DNA of 27,513 nt. It comes from Prasinococcaceae sp. CCMP 1430. Taxonomy: Eukaryota; Prasinodermophyta; Palmophyllophyceae; Prasinococcales; Prasinococcaceae. Numbering within the stretch: position 1 is the stretch's first letter; every line of letters begins with the position of its first letter. The DNA is taken from the NCBI GenBank assembly GCA_013416795.1, contig RQSC01000004.1:373197-400709 (forward strand), in the 5' to 3' direction. Under the pieces are notes generated by a model. It worked only from the letters and a program-made list of their open reading frames with translations, ran no database searches and was not told the origin of the DNA. Both the position numbers and the translations under genes were made by a program. Below are positions 16,972-27,000 of the stretch, piece after piece.

Positions 16972-19024
16972 TCACGACGAGAGCAGGCGCTCGACGGCGA
17001 CGTTGACGTTCCCGTTGGCTGCAGTGAGCGCCCGGATGTTCGCCTCGCGATCGTAGAAGCCCATGCTCTGCAGCTGCTCGAGCTGCGACTCGAAGCGGAC
17101 CTCCGGCGGTCTGTCGTCGGCGGGCGCCGCCGGAGCGCCGAATGCCCCCCCTCCGAGGCCGCCCATCAGACCGCCGAACCCGAGCGGGTCGGCGTTCGTA
17201 TCCCCGCCCATGGCCTCATTCATCTGCTGCATTGCGCGCTGCATGTTCGCCATCGCGCTCAGCGCCTGCGGGTTGAGCATCGCGCGGATGGCCTCTGGGT
17301 TGGCGAGGGTCTCACGAAGCTGGGGATTCTGCGCCATGGCCGCCTGCATCTGCGGGTTGGCGTTCATCATCTGCTCGAGCATGGCCGGGTTCTCCAGCGC
17401 CCGCTCCATCGCCTGCTGAAACATGGGGTTCTGCATCATCTGCGCCATGGCATCCATCGAGTCGGCGCCCCCGCCCGCGCCCGCGCCGGCGCCGCCGAGG
17501 CCTCCGAAGAGACCGCCCATGCCCATGCCGCCGAGGCCGCCACCCGCGCCTGCGCCCGCGCCTCCGAACAACCCCGCAAGGGGGTTTGCCCCGCCCCCCG
17601 CCCCAGCGCCTGCCCCAGCTCCGGCGCCGGCGCCGGCGTTCGCCCCAGCCGCGGGGGCCTGCGCCCCAGCCGGCGCCCACGGATTAGGCAGCGGCGCGAC
17701 GTTTGGCGCGCCCTCCGTGGCAGGCGGCGCCGTGCGCGCCGCCTGCCCCCCTCCGTCGGCGGCGTTACCACCGTCCCTGGCCTGCGCGGCGTCCATGAGC
17801 GGCTCCTGCACGTTCTCGTACATCCTGCGCAGTGCGTTGAAGCCCTCCGGGTGGCTCTCGATGTTGGCCAGCGCGCGGTCGCTCGCAGCGTTCTGCGCAC
17901 GCTGCAGCTCCGGATTGGTCGCCACCTGCATTGCCTGGCGCAGCACCTCCGGATCGCGCAGCACGTGCGCGAGTTCGGGGTTGCGCTCGGCCAGGGCGCG
18001 CAGCTGCGGATTGGCTTCGACCATGCCCTGCAGAAGCTCGGGGTTGGCGAGCAGCGACTGCGTGAGCGGCGACTGCATGACCTCGCGCATCATGTCCGGG
18101 TTCTGGGCGAGCGCCTCCGGGCTGAGGCCAGGCATGCCGCCGCCCCCCAACCCGCCCAGGCCGCCGAACATGCCACCAAACGGGTCCGCTGCGCCGGGCG
18201 CAGTGCGCGGCGCGGCGCCTGTGCCGGGCGCGTTGGCCGCAGCACCGCCGCCCGCGGCCGCAGCGCCGCCTGCCGGCGGAGAGGCTGCGGGAGAGGCGGC
18301 GCCCGCGGGTGGGTTGGAGCGCACGAGGTGCATTGTGTGGCCGCTCGCGAACCCGTAGCTCTCCAGTGTGCGCTGTCGAGCGCCGATCGTGCGCGCGCCG
18401 CAGCGTCGCGCGCCACCGCGTCAGCGCAGGAACATGTGCGTTAGCTTCCCGGCGCTTGACCTTCGAGTCGGCAGCCCAGGGAGCGATCGTTCACGCCGCA
18501 CGGCGCGCCACCCTTGTGCCATCCTGAACACCAAGCGGGTCGTGTAGACCCATGCGAGTGCCCAACACCCGCGTTGGCGCACAGAAAAAGGGCGCGCGAG
18601 GGCGCGGCGCGGCGACGCGCGGCCGCGGCGCCACGCGCAAGGCAGCTGTCTCCCAGATCCTGGCCATGAGCGGTGCGGAAGTGGCCCAACCTCCTTGCAA
18701 GTGGCCATCCCGCCACACTCCGCCTCTGCCAAGCACATCCACCACACTCACATCCTGCCCTCCGTCGCAAGCCTGCTATGTGCGCTGCGTGAAAGCGCTC
18801 GCGCGCCTCTGGGGCGTGCAGCGCGCGCTCACCTCGTCCTTGAGCACATGACCCTTGTAAATGAGCCTCTGCCTCTCTGCGGGCACGCCCGCCTTGTCCT
18901 CCGCCGCCAGCGCCGCCTTGAGGTCCGCCACTGGCTTGGCCGGGTCGACGCCGTCGACGGCGACCGTCTCGTGCGTCGCGGTGATCTTCACGCTCACGCT
19001 CACGCGCTCCCCGGCGTCCGCCAT
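16972..19024 (-). CDS. UBQLN: Ubiquilin / Dsk2-type UBL-UBA shuttle protein
   Basis: Exons are 19024-18833 and 18372-16972, giving 530 aa. The 460-bp intron (18373-18832) has donor GTGAGC and a CAG acceptor, and it splits the UBL domain. RQRLIYKGHVLKDE joins RTLESYGFASGHTMHLV, which matches the ubiquitin fold without gaps. Two STI1 regions follow, one around PDMMREVMQSPL and NPELAHVLRDPEV, the other around MMQNPMFQQAMERALENP. They are separated by Gly/Ala/Pro low-complexity sequence. A C-terminal UBA ends the protein (LQSMGFYDREANIRAL, GNVNVAVERLL). Ubiquilins bind the proteasome through UBL and ubiquitin chains through UBA, and chaperone hydrophobic clients through STI1. It is divergent from KTI12, with 104 bp between ATGs, so a shared promoter is likely. 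Confidence 0.95.
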
Positions 19025-19128
19025 CGCGCGGCCACGCCGCGCGCCCGCGCGCCGTTGCTCGCCGTGCCGTCTGCGCCTGCTGCCTACGCGCCGCCGCTTC
19101 TTCCGCCGCCCGCATCGCCCCGACGGCG
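19025..19128. promoter_or_regulatory. Compact bidirectional promoter between ubiquilin and KTI12
   Basis: Only 104 bp separates the two divergent ATGs, so both transcription starts and core promoters must lie here or inside the 5' coding ends. There is no TATA box. A CTTC/GCCG-rich tract runs at 19090-19125. Confidence 0.5.
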
Positions 19129-20316
19129 ATGGCGCTCGTGGTGATGTGCGGCCTGCCCTGCTCCGGGAAGAGCGCCGCGGCCGCGGCGCTCGCCGAGCGG
19201 ATTGGAGCGCGCGATGCGCCGCTCAAGGCGGTGGTGGTCGACGAGCCGTCGCTGCACCTCTCGCGCGGCGCGTACGCGTCCATGCGCACAGAGAAGGAGT
19301 CGCGCGCTACGCTGCGCTCCGCGGTCGATCGAGCTGCCTCCAAGAGCTCCGTCGTCATCGTGGACGCCATGAACGCAATCAAAGGGTACAGGTGCGGGGG
19401 CAGGCCGCGGCGGCCGGGCGAGCGCTCTGCGACTGGCGCCCTCACGAGCAGCAGCGGGTTGAGCGCGCGGCCGCTGACGCCCCCGCTTCCCTTCCTCCCG
19501 CGCGTGAGCGCCCACGCTCGCGGCAGGTACGAGCTGTGGTGCATCGCTCGATCGGCGGGCCTCCGCTACTGCGTGGTGCACTGTGACTGCTCGGCGGCCG
19601 CCGCAGCTGCGTGCAACGCTGCGAGCGGTGAGGACGGCCCCGCGGGCGCACGCGCAAGCCGCTGGCCAGCGGAGGTCATGACCGACCTGTGCGCGCGCTT
19701 CGAGCGCCCAGATGCGCGCAACCGCTGGGACAAGCCGCTCTTCACGCTGCACACGGGGGCTGAGCTGCCCGGCGGCGGAGGCACGGGCGCGGCGGGTGGT
19801 GGCGTGACGGTCGAGTCGGTGCTGCCGTCGATTGCCACGCCTTCCGGCACAATCGTGCACGGCGCAACGGAGAAGCGGCCGCGTGAGGAGGTGCTTGCGG
19901 CGGCAGTGGCGCACGTGCTCGGCGAGGCGGCTCCGGGCGGTGGCGGCGGATCCGCCGCCGGCGCTAGCCACGGCGGCCTTACCCAGGGCCTGGCGACCAT
20001 CGCCCAGCGGCCGTCGAGCAACGCGAACGCGCTCGCCGAGCTCGACGCGGCGGCCAACCGGGTCATCGAGGCCATCATGGCCGCCCAGGCCGCAAGTGGC
20101 ACCGGCGCGGCGGGCAAGCTGCAATTCGGCGCGGACGCGGTCCAGCTGTCGCAACCGCTGCCGCTGCCTGCGCTGCGACGCTTCAAGCGCTCGTTCGCGA
20201 AGCTCATCAACGGCACGCTCGGCGGGCGCGGGCAGGTGCCAACCGGCGCCGCCGCGGAGGGCATGTTCGCATCCTTCGTCGCCAAGAATGCCAGCGTGCA
20301 GGGTGCCACGCGCTGA
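19129..20316 (+). CDS. KTI12: KTI12-type P-loop protein (Elongator regulator)
   Basis: Exons are 19129-19391 and 19527-20316, giving 350 aa. The intron (135 bp, GTGCGG...CAG) restores the family motif: NAIKGYR joins YELWCIARSAGLRYCVVHC. The N-terminus MALVVMCGLPCSGKS is the KTI12 P-loop. VVVDEPSLHLSRGAYASMR and SVVIVDAMNAIKG match the PSTK-like ATPase core, and RWDKPLFTL is also conserved. The C-terminal helices (LRRFKRSFAKLING) resemble the tRNA-binding tail. KTI12 associates with Elongator, which makes wobble-uridine modifications in tRNA, and it has ATPase activity. The intron is in frame and stop-free, so retention would insert 45 residues. The Gly/Ala-rich linker is longer than usual. 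The gene is convergent with NECAP, 55 bp between stops. Confidence 0.93.
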   Translation: MALVVMCGLPCSGKSAAAAALAERIGARDAPLKAVVVDEPSLHLSRGAYASMRTEKESRATLRSAVDRAASKSSVVIVDAMNAIKGYRCGGRPRRPGERSATGALTSSSGLSARPLTPPLPFLPRVSAHARGRYELWCIARSAGLRYCVVHCDCSAAAAAACNAASGEDGPAGARASRWPAEVMTDLCARFERPDARNRWDKPLFTLHTGAELPGGGGTGAAGGGVTVESVLPSIATPSGTIVHGATEKRPREEVLAAAVAHVLGEAAPGGGGGSAAGASHGGLTQGLATIAQRPSSNANALAELDAAANRVIEAIMAAQAASGTGAAGKLQFGADAVQLSQPLPLPALRRFKRSFAKLINGTLGGRGQVPTGAAAEGMFASFVAKNASVQGATR

Positions 20317-20371
20317 CGCCACAGCGCCTGGCTGTATACTTTTGTACATTGGATATTACACACGAGCGCGC
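20317..20371. other. Short AT-rich convergent spacer (KTI12/NECAP)
   Basis: These 55 bp include an AT-rich core (20333-20361, TATACTTTTGTACATTGGAT) unlike the flanking GC-rich exons. On the minus strand it contains TGTAAT. It probably carries polyadenylation signals for both genes. Confidence 0.4.
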
Positions 20372-21602
20372 TCACGAGTTTCCCTCGCCTTCGCTGGCAG
20401 CGCCGCCCGCTGCGTCGGCACTCCCGTCGTCGGAGTGCGAGCCAGCGGTGGGGGCCGAGGCCTCGTCCGCTGCAGGCGCGTCGGCTGCCTCTTCGAAATC
20501 ACCAAAGGCGTCGTCGTCGAACTCGAAGTCGCCTCGGTCGGCGACGGGAGCGCCCTGCTGCGTGGCCACGGCCGCGGCGGTAGCGGGCTCGTCAAAGCTC
20601 GCCCAGCCGCCAGCGTCCGCGGACGGCTGCTGTGCCGCAGGGGCGGGAGCGCCGGCCCCGGGTGCGCGAGGCGGTGGTGTTAGCCCCATGGCAGCCTTCG
20701 GGGCGCCCGACTTGCCCCCGATACCGCTGTTTGTGACCCACGCTGGGAAGCCACCAGCCGGTGGCGCCACCAGCGGGATGCCTGTGGTGCTCGTCCCGGG
20801 CGAGGGCGGTGCGAGCTGCGCCTTCAGCGCGGCCCTTCTCTTGGCCGCCTCGCTCGTCTCGGGCTTGAACTTCGCCTTTATCTTGATGGTCTCCCCCTCC
20901 TTCATCTTGAACTTGCCGCTATTGAGGGCCTCCGTAGGCAGCGCCTCGATCTCCTTCGCGAGCGCCTCGGCCTCTTTCTCCTGCCTGAGCCAGCGGTTCG
21001 CCTCGGAGAGTGCTGCGAGAAAGTCGCTCGCGTGCTCGCGCTGGCGGAAGCCTTGTGGGGAAGGGAGCGCATGCGCATGCGCGCGTCGCGGTGCGGGCGC
21101 GCGTATTATGTGGAAGGGAGGAGCGGGCCAGCGTGAGCGAGGCATCAGCAGCGGCGCCGCCGCGGAGAACGGCCGCGGGAGAGGCCTCCCTCGCGTCGCT
21201 GGCGCGGCCGCGCCGCGTGCACGCACCGATGCCCAGAAAGGCCTTGCGGTCGCCGGCGGACACGCGCAGCACGAAGTACCGCGAGGAGTCGACGACTGGC
21301 TCGACCGCGTCGAGGCCGCCCGGCGCCTCCACGAAGAGCTCCTTGGTGTCGGCGTCCTCCAGCACGGTCACGCACTGGGAGCCGCGCATCACCACGCGCA
21401 TCGCCCGCACGAATTGCCACTTCTCGACGTCCCACTCCTCGGCTCGCACACCGGCGGCGGAGCGCCTCGGCGGAATCGAGTAGATCGCCACCCAGTCGCA
21501 CCTGAACAGCACGTGGTCGGTCGCCTCGTAGCCGTCAACGTCGGCAGACGGGTCGTCGCCGCCGCTGCCAGCAGCGGCGGAAGGGGCGGGGGCGCCCGCC
21601 AT
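20372..21602 (-). CDS. NECAP: NECAP-like adaptin-ear-binding endocytic protein
   Basis: Exons are 21602-21227 and 21051-20372, giving 351 aa. The intron (21052-21226, GTGCGT donor, AAG acceptor) joins KAFLGIG to FRQREHASDFLAAL, as in the PHear domain. Domain blocks are DHVLFRCDWVAIYSIPPR, EEWDVEKWQFVRAMRVV, TKELFVEAPGG, VVDSSRYFVLRV and MKEGETIKIKAKF. NECAPs act with AP2 in clathrin-mediated endocytosis. The tail carries WASFDEP, a WxxF-acidic motif of the type that binds the AP2 alpha ear, and DDDAFGDFEEA, which resembles an FxDF/ear-binding motif. A second ATG at 21641 would add 13 residues; 21602 is preferred because it leaves room for the divergent CDC26 promoter. The tail is longer and more Ala/Pro-rich than in animals. 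Confidence 0.93.
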
Positions 21603-21708
21603 CGCGCGCGGCGCGACGGTGCCGCGGCGGATCGCGCGCATCGCCGCCCGGGCGGCGCGCGCGGCTCCCCCACTCCGCTATCCCCGCGCCGCCGCGCGGC
21701 TGCGCGCG
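21603..21708. promoter_or_regulatory. Compact bidirectional promoter between NECAP and CDC26
   Basis: These 106 bp lie between divergent ATGs. The sequence is Arg/Ala-codon-like in the plus frame (open from GTG 21619) but has no ATG before 21709. Confidence 0.45.
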
Positions 21709-21897
21709 ATGCTGCTGCGCCGCAAGCCGACGCGCATCGAGCTGCGCGCGGTCGACAAGGAGGAGTATGAGGACGCGAAGCGCAAGATGATCGCCGAGGC
21801 GCGCGCCGAGGCGGAGAAGCGGGGCGAGGCCTTCGAGCCGCTCTCGGCGAGCAAGCAGCAGCGCAGCACCGCTCAGCGGCTTGGCCTCAACAAGTAG
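21709..21897 (+). CDS. CDC26: APC/C subunit CDC26 (APC12)
   Basis: This single-exon gene encodes 62 aa. The N-terminus MLLRRKPTRIELRAVDKEEYE matches the CDC26 signature (human MLRRKPTRLEL). That segment inserts into the TPR superhelix of CDC16/APC6 and stabilises the anaphase-promoting complex, a nuclear ubiquitin ligase. A charged helix follows (AEARAEAEKRGEAFEPL), then a short tail ending GLNK. Compared with the human start there is one extra Leu after Met. The protein is shorter than the human one (85 aa), with loss in the poorly conserved C-terminal half. The upstream frame is open but lacks an ATG, so 21709 is the start. It is divergent from NECAP. Small size makes it easy to miss in automated annotation. 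Confidence 0.9.
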   Translation: MLLRRKPTRIELRAVDKEEYEDAKRKMIAEARAEAEKRGEAFEPLSASKQQRSTAQRLGLNK

Positions 21898-22087
21898 CGC
21901 GGCCGGGCGCGGCGCCGCGACGCCTGCGCTGCCGCCCGCCGCCCGCAGGCCTTGGCGGACCCGCTGAAACACTCCCTGTTGTTGTACGAGGCACCGCCCT
22001 CGCCGCGCGCGACGTCCGCGCGCGCGTCGGAGCTGCTGCCGCCGTGGCGCGCGCGCCGAAGGAGGAAGGAAGGGGAAGCGGAGGCGA

Positions 22088-22118
<31 letters not shown>

Positions 22119-22300
22119 GGGGGGGGGGGGGGGGGAGGCGCGTCGCGCGACACGAGTCCCAGCGAGCCGCCCGCGGCTTTCGAAAAGAAACAATGCCCGA
22201 ACGCATTGAGGGTCTGCGTTTCGTGCACACACACGTGCATATTGATATTATTTCTGCGACGCTTCGATGGCGTAGAATGCATGGACTGCCCCAAATGACC
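21898..22300. other. Convergent spacer holding a C29-G19 homopolymer palindrome
   Basis: This region lies between CDC26 (+) and the hydrolase (-). I see no gene. It contains the C/G block at 22088-22135 and an AT-richer stretch at 22230-22300 that probably includes 3' UTR and poly(A) signals. Confidence 0.5.
22088..22135. repeat. C29 followed directly by G19
   Basis: C occupies 22088-22116 and G 22117-22135 with no spacer, a perfect self-complementary block of up to 19 bp per arm. It could form a hairpin, G-quadruplex or i-motif. It may also be a sequencing or assembly artefact at a difficult site. Confidence 0.9.
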
Positions 22301-23978
22301 CTAAACACGCATGCAGCGCCGCCGGCGAGCCGCGGCGCCCAGGACGAGGAGGAGCTCGTCTTGCCGCAACAGGTAGAGGCTGCTGGGGGCCGCGGCGGGC
22401 ACGGCAGTCAGCAGCGCGGCGGGAGCGCGCGTAATAGGGGGCACCCAAGGCGCGTGGCGATCGGCCGCGACCACTCACGGCGCGGAGCGACTCGGGAGCG
22501 GGCCGCCGCCGGCGAAGTCTGCCGCCGCTGCGAGGAAGTCGGCATCCGCCGGCACGCGGTGGCCGCCCTCGCGCACACGCCACACGCCCAGCCGCGCCGT
22601 GGGGAGCGCCGCCTCGAATGCAGCCACGCCCTCGTCGAACGGCGCTGAGCTCCGCGCACGCGTGCGCGGGTGCGCGCGCGTACGCGCGTGGGTGGGATGG
22701 GGTCGGCGATTGGACGCGCTGTCAGCACGACGAGGGCCCACGGGCGCGTCAGCGTGCAGAGCCGGCCGCGCGTGGCTCGCGCCGCCTCGCACCGACCGCG
22801 TCGTCCTCCGCCCACGCGAGGAGGACTGGCACACCACCTTCCCCCTGGTGGCCGAGTTTGGCCAGGTCGCGCGCGCCGGCGCCGCCTGTCATGCCCGCGG
22901 GGGCGCAGAGCACGAGCCGGCTGACGAGCTGCGGGTAGGCCGCTGCGAAGCTGGCCGCCAGCCTGCCGCCCCAGCTCTTACCCATGACGACGGCGAAGCC
23001 GATACCCGCCGGCTGGAGCTGCTCCAGCACGAGCTGCACGCTCGCTCGCATCTCGGCGTCGGGCCGCCTGGACGGCGCTTCCTCCGCGCTGTGCCACACA
23101 GGCATCGCGACACGCATGCCCATCGCGGCGAGCCTTGGGCCGAACGGCGCCCACTCCGACTCGGTGCCCTTCGCCGCGCCGTGCAAAAGCAGCGCCATCC
23201 CTCGCAGGCCGTCGTCGCCCGCTCGCTCCGCGTCCTCGGCCGGCCCATGCCGCGACGCCTGCGGCAGCTGCGGCTCCCACACGCGAACGCGGACGGTCCC
23301 GATGTGCGTCGGCAGTTCCACCTCGCGCTCGCGCATGGCCCGCGGTGCCACCGCGCCGCCCGCGCGGCGCCAGACCCCACCGTCGGGCATCCGCTGCGCC
23401 GCCGAGGCATCAACCCTCGGGCCCGCGGCCCGCGGGGCCAGCACGCGCGCCAGTGTGCAGACGCCTGCGAGCGCCAGCAGTGCTCCCGCCCACACCGCCA
23501 GGCGCGAGCCGCTGACGTGCGGCCGCGGGCTGGCGGGCGCTCGAACGAATGGGTGGACGTCGAGACGTGGGCTGCGGCGGCGGCGCCGGGGAGCGCGTGC
23601 GCGTGCACCTGCGCCGTCGCCAGCTTCTGCATACACTCGCCTCGCGGGGCCGCCTGGGCGCCCCCCCGCTGGCCCCTGCCTTGGGCGCGCCGTGTGGAGC
23701 GCGGCGCGACCCGAAAATGACAACAGTTCTCTCCGTCGCGTCGACCAACAGGATTCTATCGTGCAACCCAGCTCTCTCGCAGCGACAGCGGACGCGTGGC
23801 AGCGTTCGATCCGGCGGAGTTGCCAACGCCACAGATGTGCTTTTATTTGGGGAAGCACCGGCCTCCGCGCGCTCGCGCGCTCGCGTGCGAACCGGCTGCC
23901 CACCTCAACCTCGCGCGCACCCTCACCCATGCCTACCGCATGAGCGAGACAGCGGAGGAGCAAAACTGCCGTGCTCAT
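22301..23978 (-). CDS. Alpha/beta hydrolase with N-terminal membrane segment
   Basis: Exon A ends at 22793. An intron (22645-22792, GTGCGA...CAG) leads in phase to exon B starting at 22644. The triad is visible: nucleophile Ser in GKSWGG (22974-22976), Asp in LAWAEDDAV, and His in REGGHRVP (22559-22561). LLHGAAKGTESEW fits the oxyanion strand. Exon B can stop at TGA 22477-22475. That TGA overlaps a GTGAGT donor at 22478, whose use joins in phase to a third exon (22382-22301: SLYLLRQDELLLVLG, then stop). A hydrophobic helix (LAVWAGALLALAGVCTLARVL, about 23450-23510) precedes the catalytic domain, suggesting membrane anchoring. The 5' end is uncertain. The longest frame starts at ATG 23978, but sequence upstream of about 23530 does not look coding and another exon may supply the start. 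The substrate is unknown; the layout resembles KANL3/Tex30-like hydrolases only loosely. Confidence 0.75.
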
Positions 23979-24063
23979 TGTTTCTCACCACCCCTCCAAC
24001 TCACCCCACGCTCGATCCCCCGCCGACGGAAGAGCATGGAGCCGTACAGTAGCCTCCCTCACA

Positions 24064-27000
24064 TCACAAGGGGGGAGGCAGGGCCGTGCCCGAGAGCAGC
24101 GCACCCAGTCCACCGCCAATCGCATCTGAGCCGATGCCGACGTCCGCCGCTGACAGCGCCCCAGAGGGTAGCAGGCCGTCCTCGTCCTCGCCGTCGCTCG
24201 GCCCCCACTCGTCGTCGCTCAGGAGGCTACCCGCACCGCCGCTGTCCGGCAGGCTCGATGCTCCCTCGGCGCTGCCCCTGTCCTTGGCCTCGGGAGGCTT
24301 CGTCGGAAGCATGGCCGCATTGCCCTTCTCTGCTGCGGCAGCGGCCGCCATCCAGGCCTCCTCCAGCGCGTCGAGCGCTGCGTCGGCGGCAATGGCGGCC
24401 CTGCCAGCGCCTTCGCCCGCGCGCACGCGGCAGGCCAGCAGCTCGGCGCCGTGCCGCGTGAGGGCTGGGCAGCCGTGCAGCGCGCGGCACGCGCCCACGA
24501 ACTCGGGCCGCGAGCAGAGCGCCGCGAGCGCCGTGCGGCACGCGCGTTCGGCCTCGTAGACGCCCATCGCCTGCGGGCCGAGCACAACGGTGGTGGTGGT
24601 TGCGGCCACGTCCTTGTCCTTGCTCTTGCCCCTACCCTTGCCCTTGCCGCCGGCACCGTCCTTGGGGACCGTCTTCTTCGCCGCCAGGCTCGCCTCCTCG
24701 CCAGGCTTGTCCTCGCTCCGCGTGGCGGCTGCTAGGGACGGCAAGCTCGCGTGCAGCGTCAGGCACAGGCGCGCGAGCAAGTGAGCGAGCCCCGCGTGGC
24801 TGAGTAACGCCTCGCGCGCGGGAGCGTGCTCGAGGAGCCGTGGCACGAGTCGCAGCACGTCCAGGCCGGCTTGCACGGCGAGCGGCTTGTTGCGCAGCGC
24901 ACTCTTGCACATGCCTGCCAGAGCCATCACCACAACGCGCGCGAGCCGGCGCAGGTCCTCCCCATCGCCGAGCGCGTCTGCACCCTTGGCGATGAGCACT
25001 GCCAGCGCAACGCCGCAGCCACGCGCGGCCGCCTCGGCCATGTGAAACGAGAGCGGGCCGCCGGTGGCCGCGCACGCCTCGCCGTGCCACGGCTCGCGCG
25101 GCACGCCCCACACCGCGGCGACACTCTTCTCGTTGATGCCGTCCATCCGGAACTCGCGCGCGGCCGCCGCTTCCGGCATATCAATGCCGGCCAGCGGGGC
25201 GAGCGCGTCGGTCAACGAGTCCGAGGCGGCGAGACACGTGTCGAGCGTTTCCTCCAGGCTCGGCAGTGCGCCGATGGCGCCCGTCTCGCCACCGGACGTG
25301 CCCACACGCGCGACGGCGGATGCCAGAACGCCACCGAGGGCGACTGCTGCGGCCGACTCGTCCGCCCGGCCCGCTGTGGAAGCGGAGGCGTTCGCCGCGC
25401 CGGACTCCGCTGCGCCATCGCCCGCGTTTCCCGCCTGCGAGAAGAAGACGCCCGAGCCCATGGCCATTGCGTCCGACTCTAGGCGGCGGCACCAGCGGCG
25501 GCCGTTGGCCAGCGCCGCGAGCGCCGCGAGCGCGGCGGGCGCGATCTCGCCTGCCGCGGCCGATCCCAAGAACGCGCTGCCGCCGCCATCACTCGCGTGC
25601 GCGGCGTTGCGCGCGATGCCGAGCAGCCCACTGATCGCGCTGCTCGAGCTCGTCACGGTGCGCGCCGCGTCGTCGCGCTCGGCGGGCCGTCCATGCGGCG
25701 CTTTGCCGCGCTGCGCGGCGTAGGAGCACAGGGCGCCCGTCACGCGCTCAGCGAGCTCGCCGGGATCGAGCGCACCCACGGGCACGCCGACGCCGTCGCG
25801 GATGACGTAGCGAGGCAGCGCGGCCGGCCAGAAGGCTAGGCGCTGCTCCTTGGCCAGCTGAGAATCGGTCGTGCCGAGCACCACCTCGCGCAGGTGCAGG
25901 CCCGGGTTGGCGTCGGCGGCGGTCGCCACGGCGTCAAGCGCGGTGAGCATGTCCTCGACGGTCTTCATCTTGGCGTCGCTGCTCCACACGCGGCTCATGT
26001 CGAGGCGCGTCAGGCTGGTGTTGACGCTGAGCGCTGCTGCGAGCACCTCAGCGAGGTCGAGCGCCTGACGCATGGTGGACAGCGGCACCGCCGGCTTTTG
26101 CGGCAGCCACGACGCCGTCTTCTGCAGCAGACGCAGCCTCGAGTCCGCGCGGACCGGCCTCGCCAGCGCCTCGGGCGTTAGCTCGAGCGTCGAGCCGATG
26201 GTGTTGTCGACGATCGCACGGATGGGCACGCCGTCGAGCACCATGAGCGGTGGCGGCAGCCCCAGCAGGCGGCTGGCGGGCAGCGCCGCGCCCGCGCCGG
26301 CGCCGTCCCCCGCGCCCCCCTGGGCGGCGGCGGACGCGCCCACGGCCTGCAGGCCGCTGGCGAGCGCCTGGGCGATCTCGCGCACCACCTTGTCGGCGTA
26401 GTGGCCGTCGTTGCCGCGCAGATCGAGCACGCGCATGTTCTGCGCAGCAAGTGCGGCTGCGGCGACCGCCCAGCAGGCGGACTGGCTGAGCTCGTTCTCC
26501 GCCGCTCGCAGCTCCCAGAGCGAGCGCGCCTCCGGCAGCGCCGAGGCGAGCGCGAATGCGCCGGCGTCGCCCATCGAGTTCTTCGACAGGTCGAGCATAC
26601 GCAGCGCGCACGCCGACGGCGTCGTGAGCGCGGCCGCGATCGACGTGATACCCTCTGGGCGGAGGTTGGTCTCCGCGAGGCACAGGGTCTGCAGGCGCCA
26701 GTTGGTCTTGAGCGCCGCGCCGAGCGCCGCCGCGCCGTTGATGCCCATGTTGATGCGCGCAGGCCGGATGCGCAGCGTGCGCACCGCCACGCTCGCGCGG
26801 TTCTGCGCGTCGCCTGCCATCAGCGCCGCGAGCTCCTTGGCGGCGGGCAGCCGCATGCCCTCCAGGTCCACCTCCATCTCCTCGAGCGCGGGGCACGCCG
26901 CGAAGATGGAGCGCAGAGCGTTTAGCGACAGCGACACGCCGCCGAGCTTGAGGCAGCGCAGCGCGGGGCAGCCGCGCTGCCCGAGCGCCGCCGCGACGCC

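Noticed and set aside
18552-18851. Plus-strand small protein inside the ubiquilin intron
   Set aside because: Arg/Gly then Pro/Ser/Thr low complexity without domain; the region is removed as an intron by a phase-correct join of the UBL.
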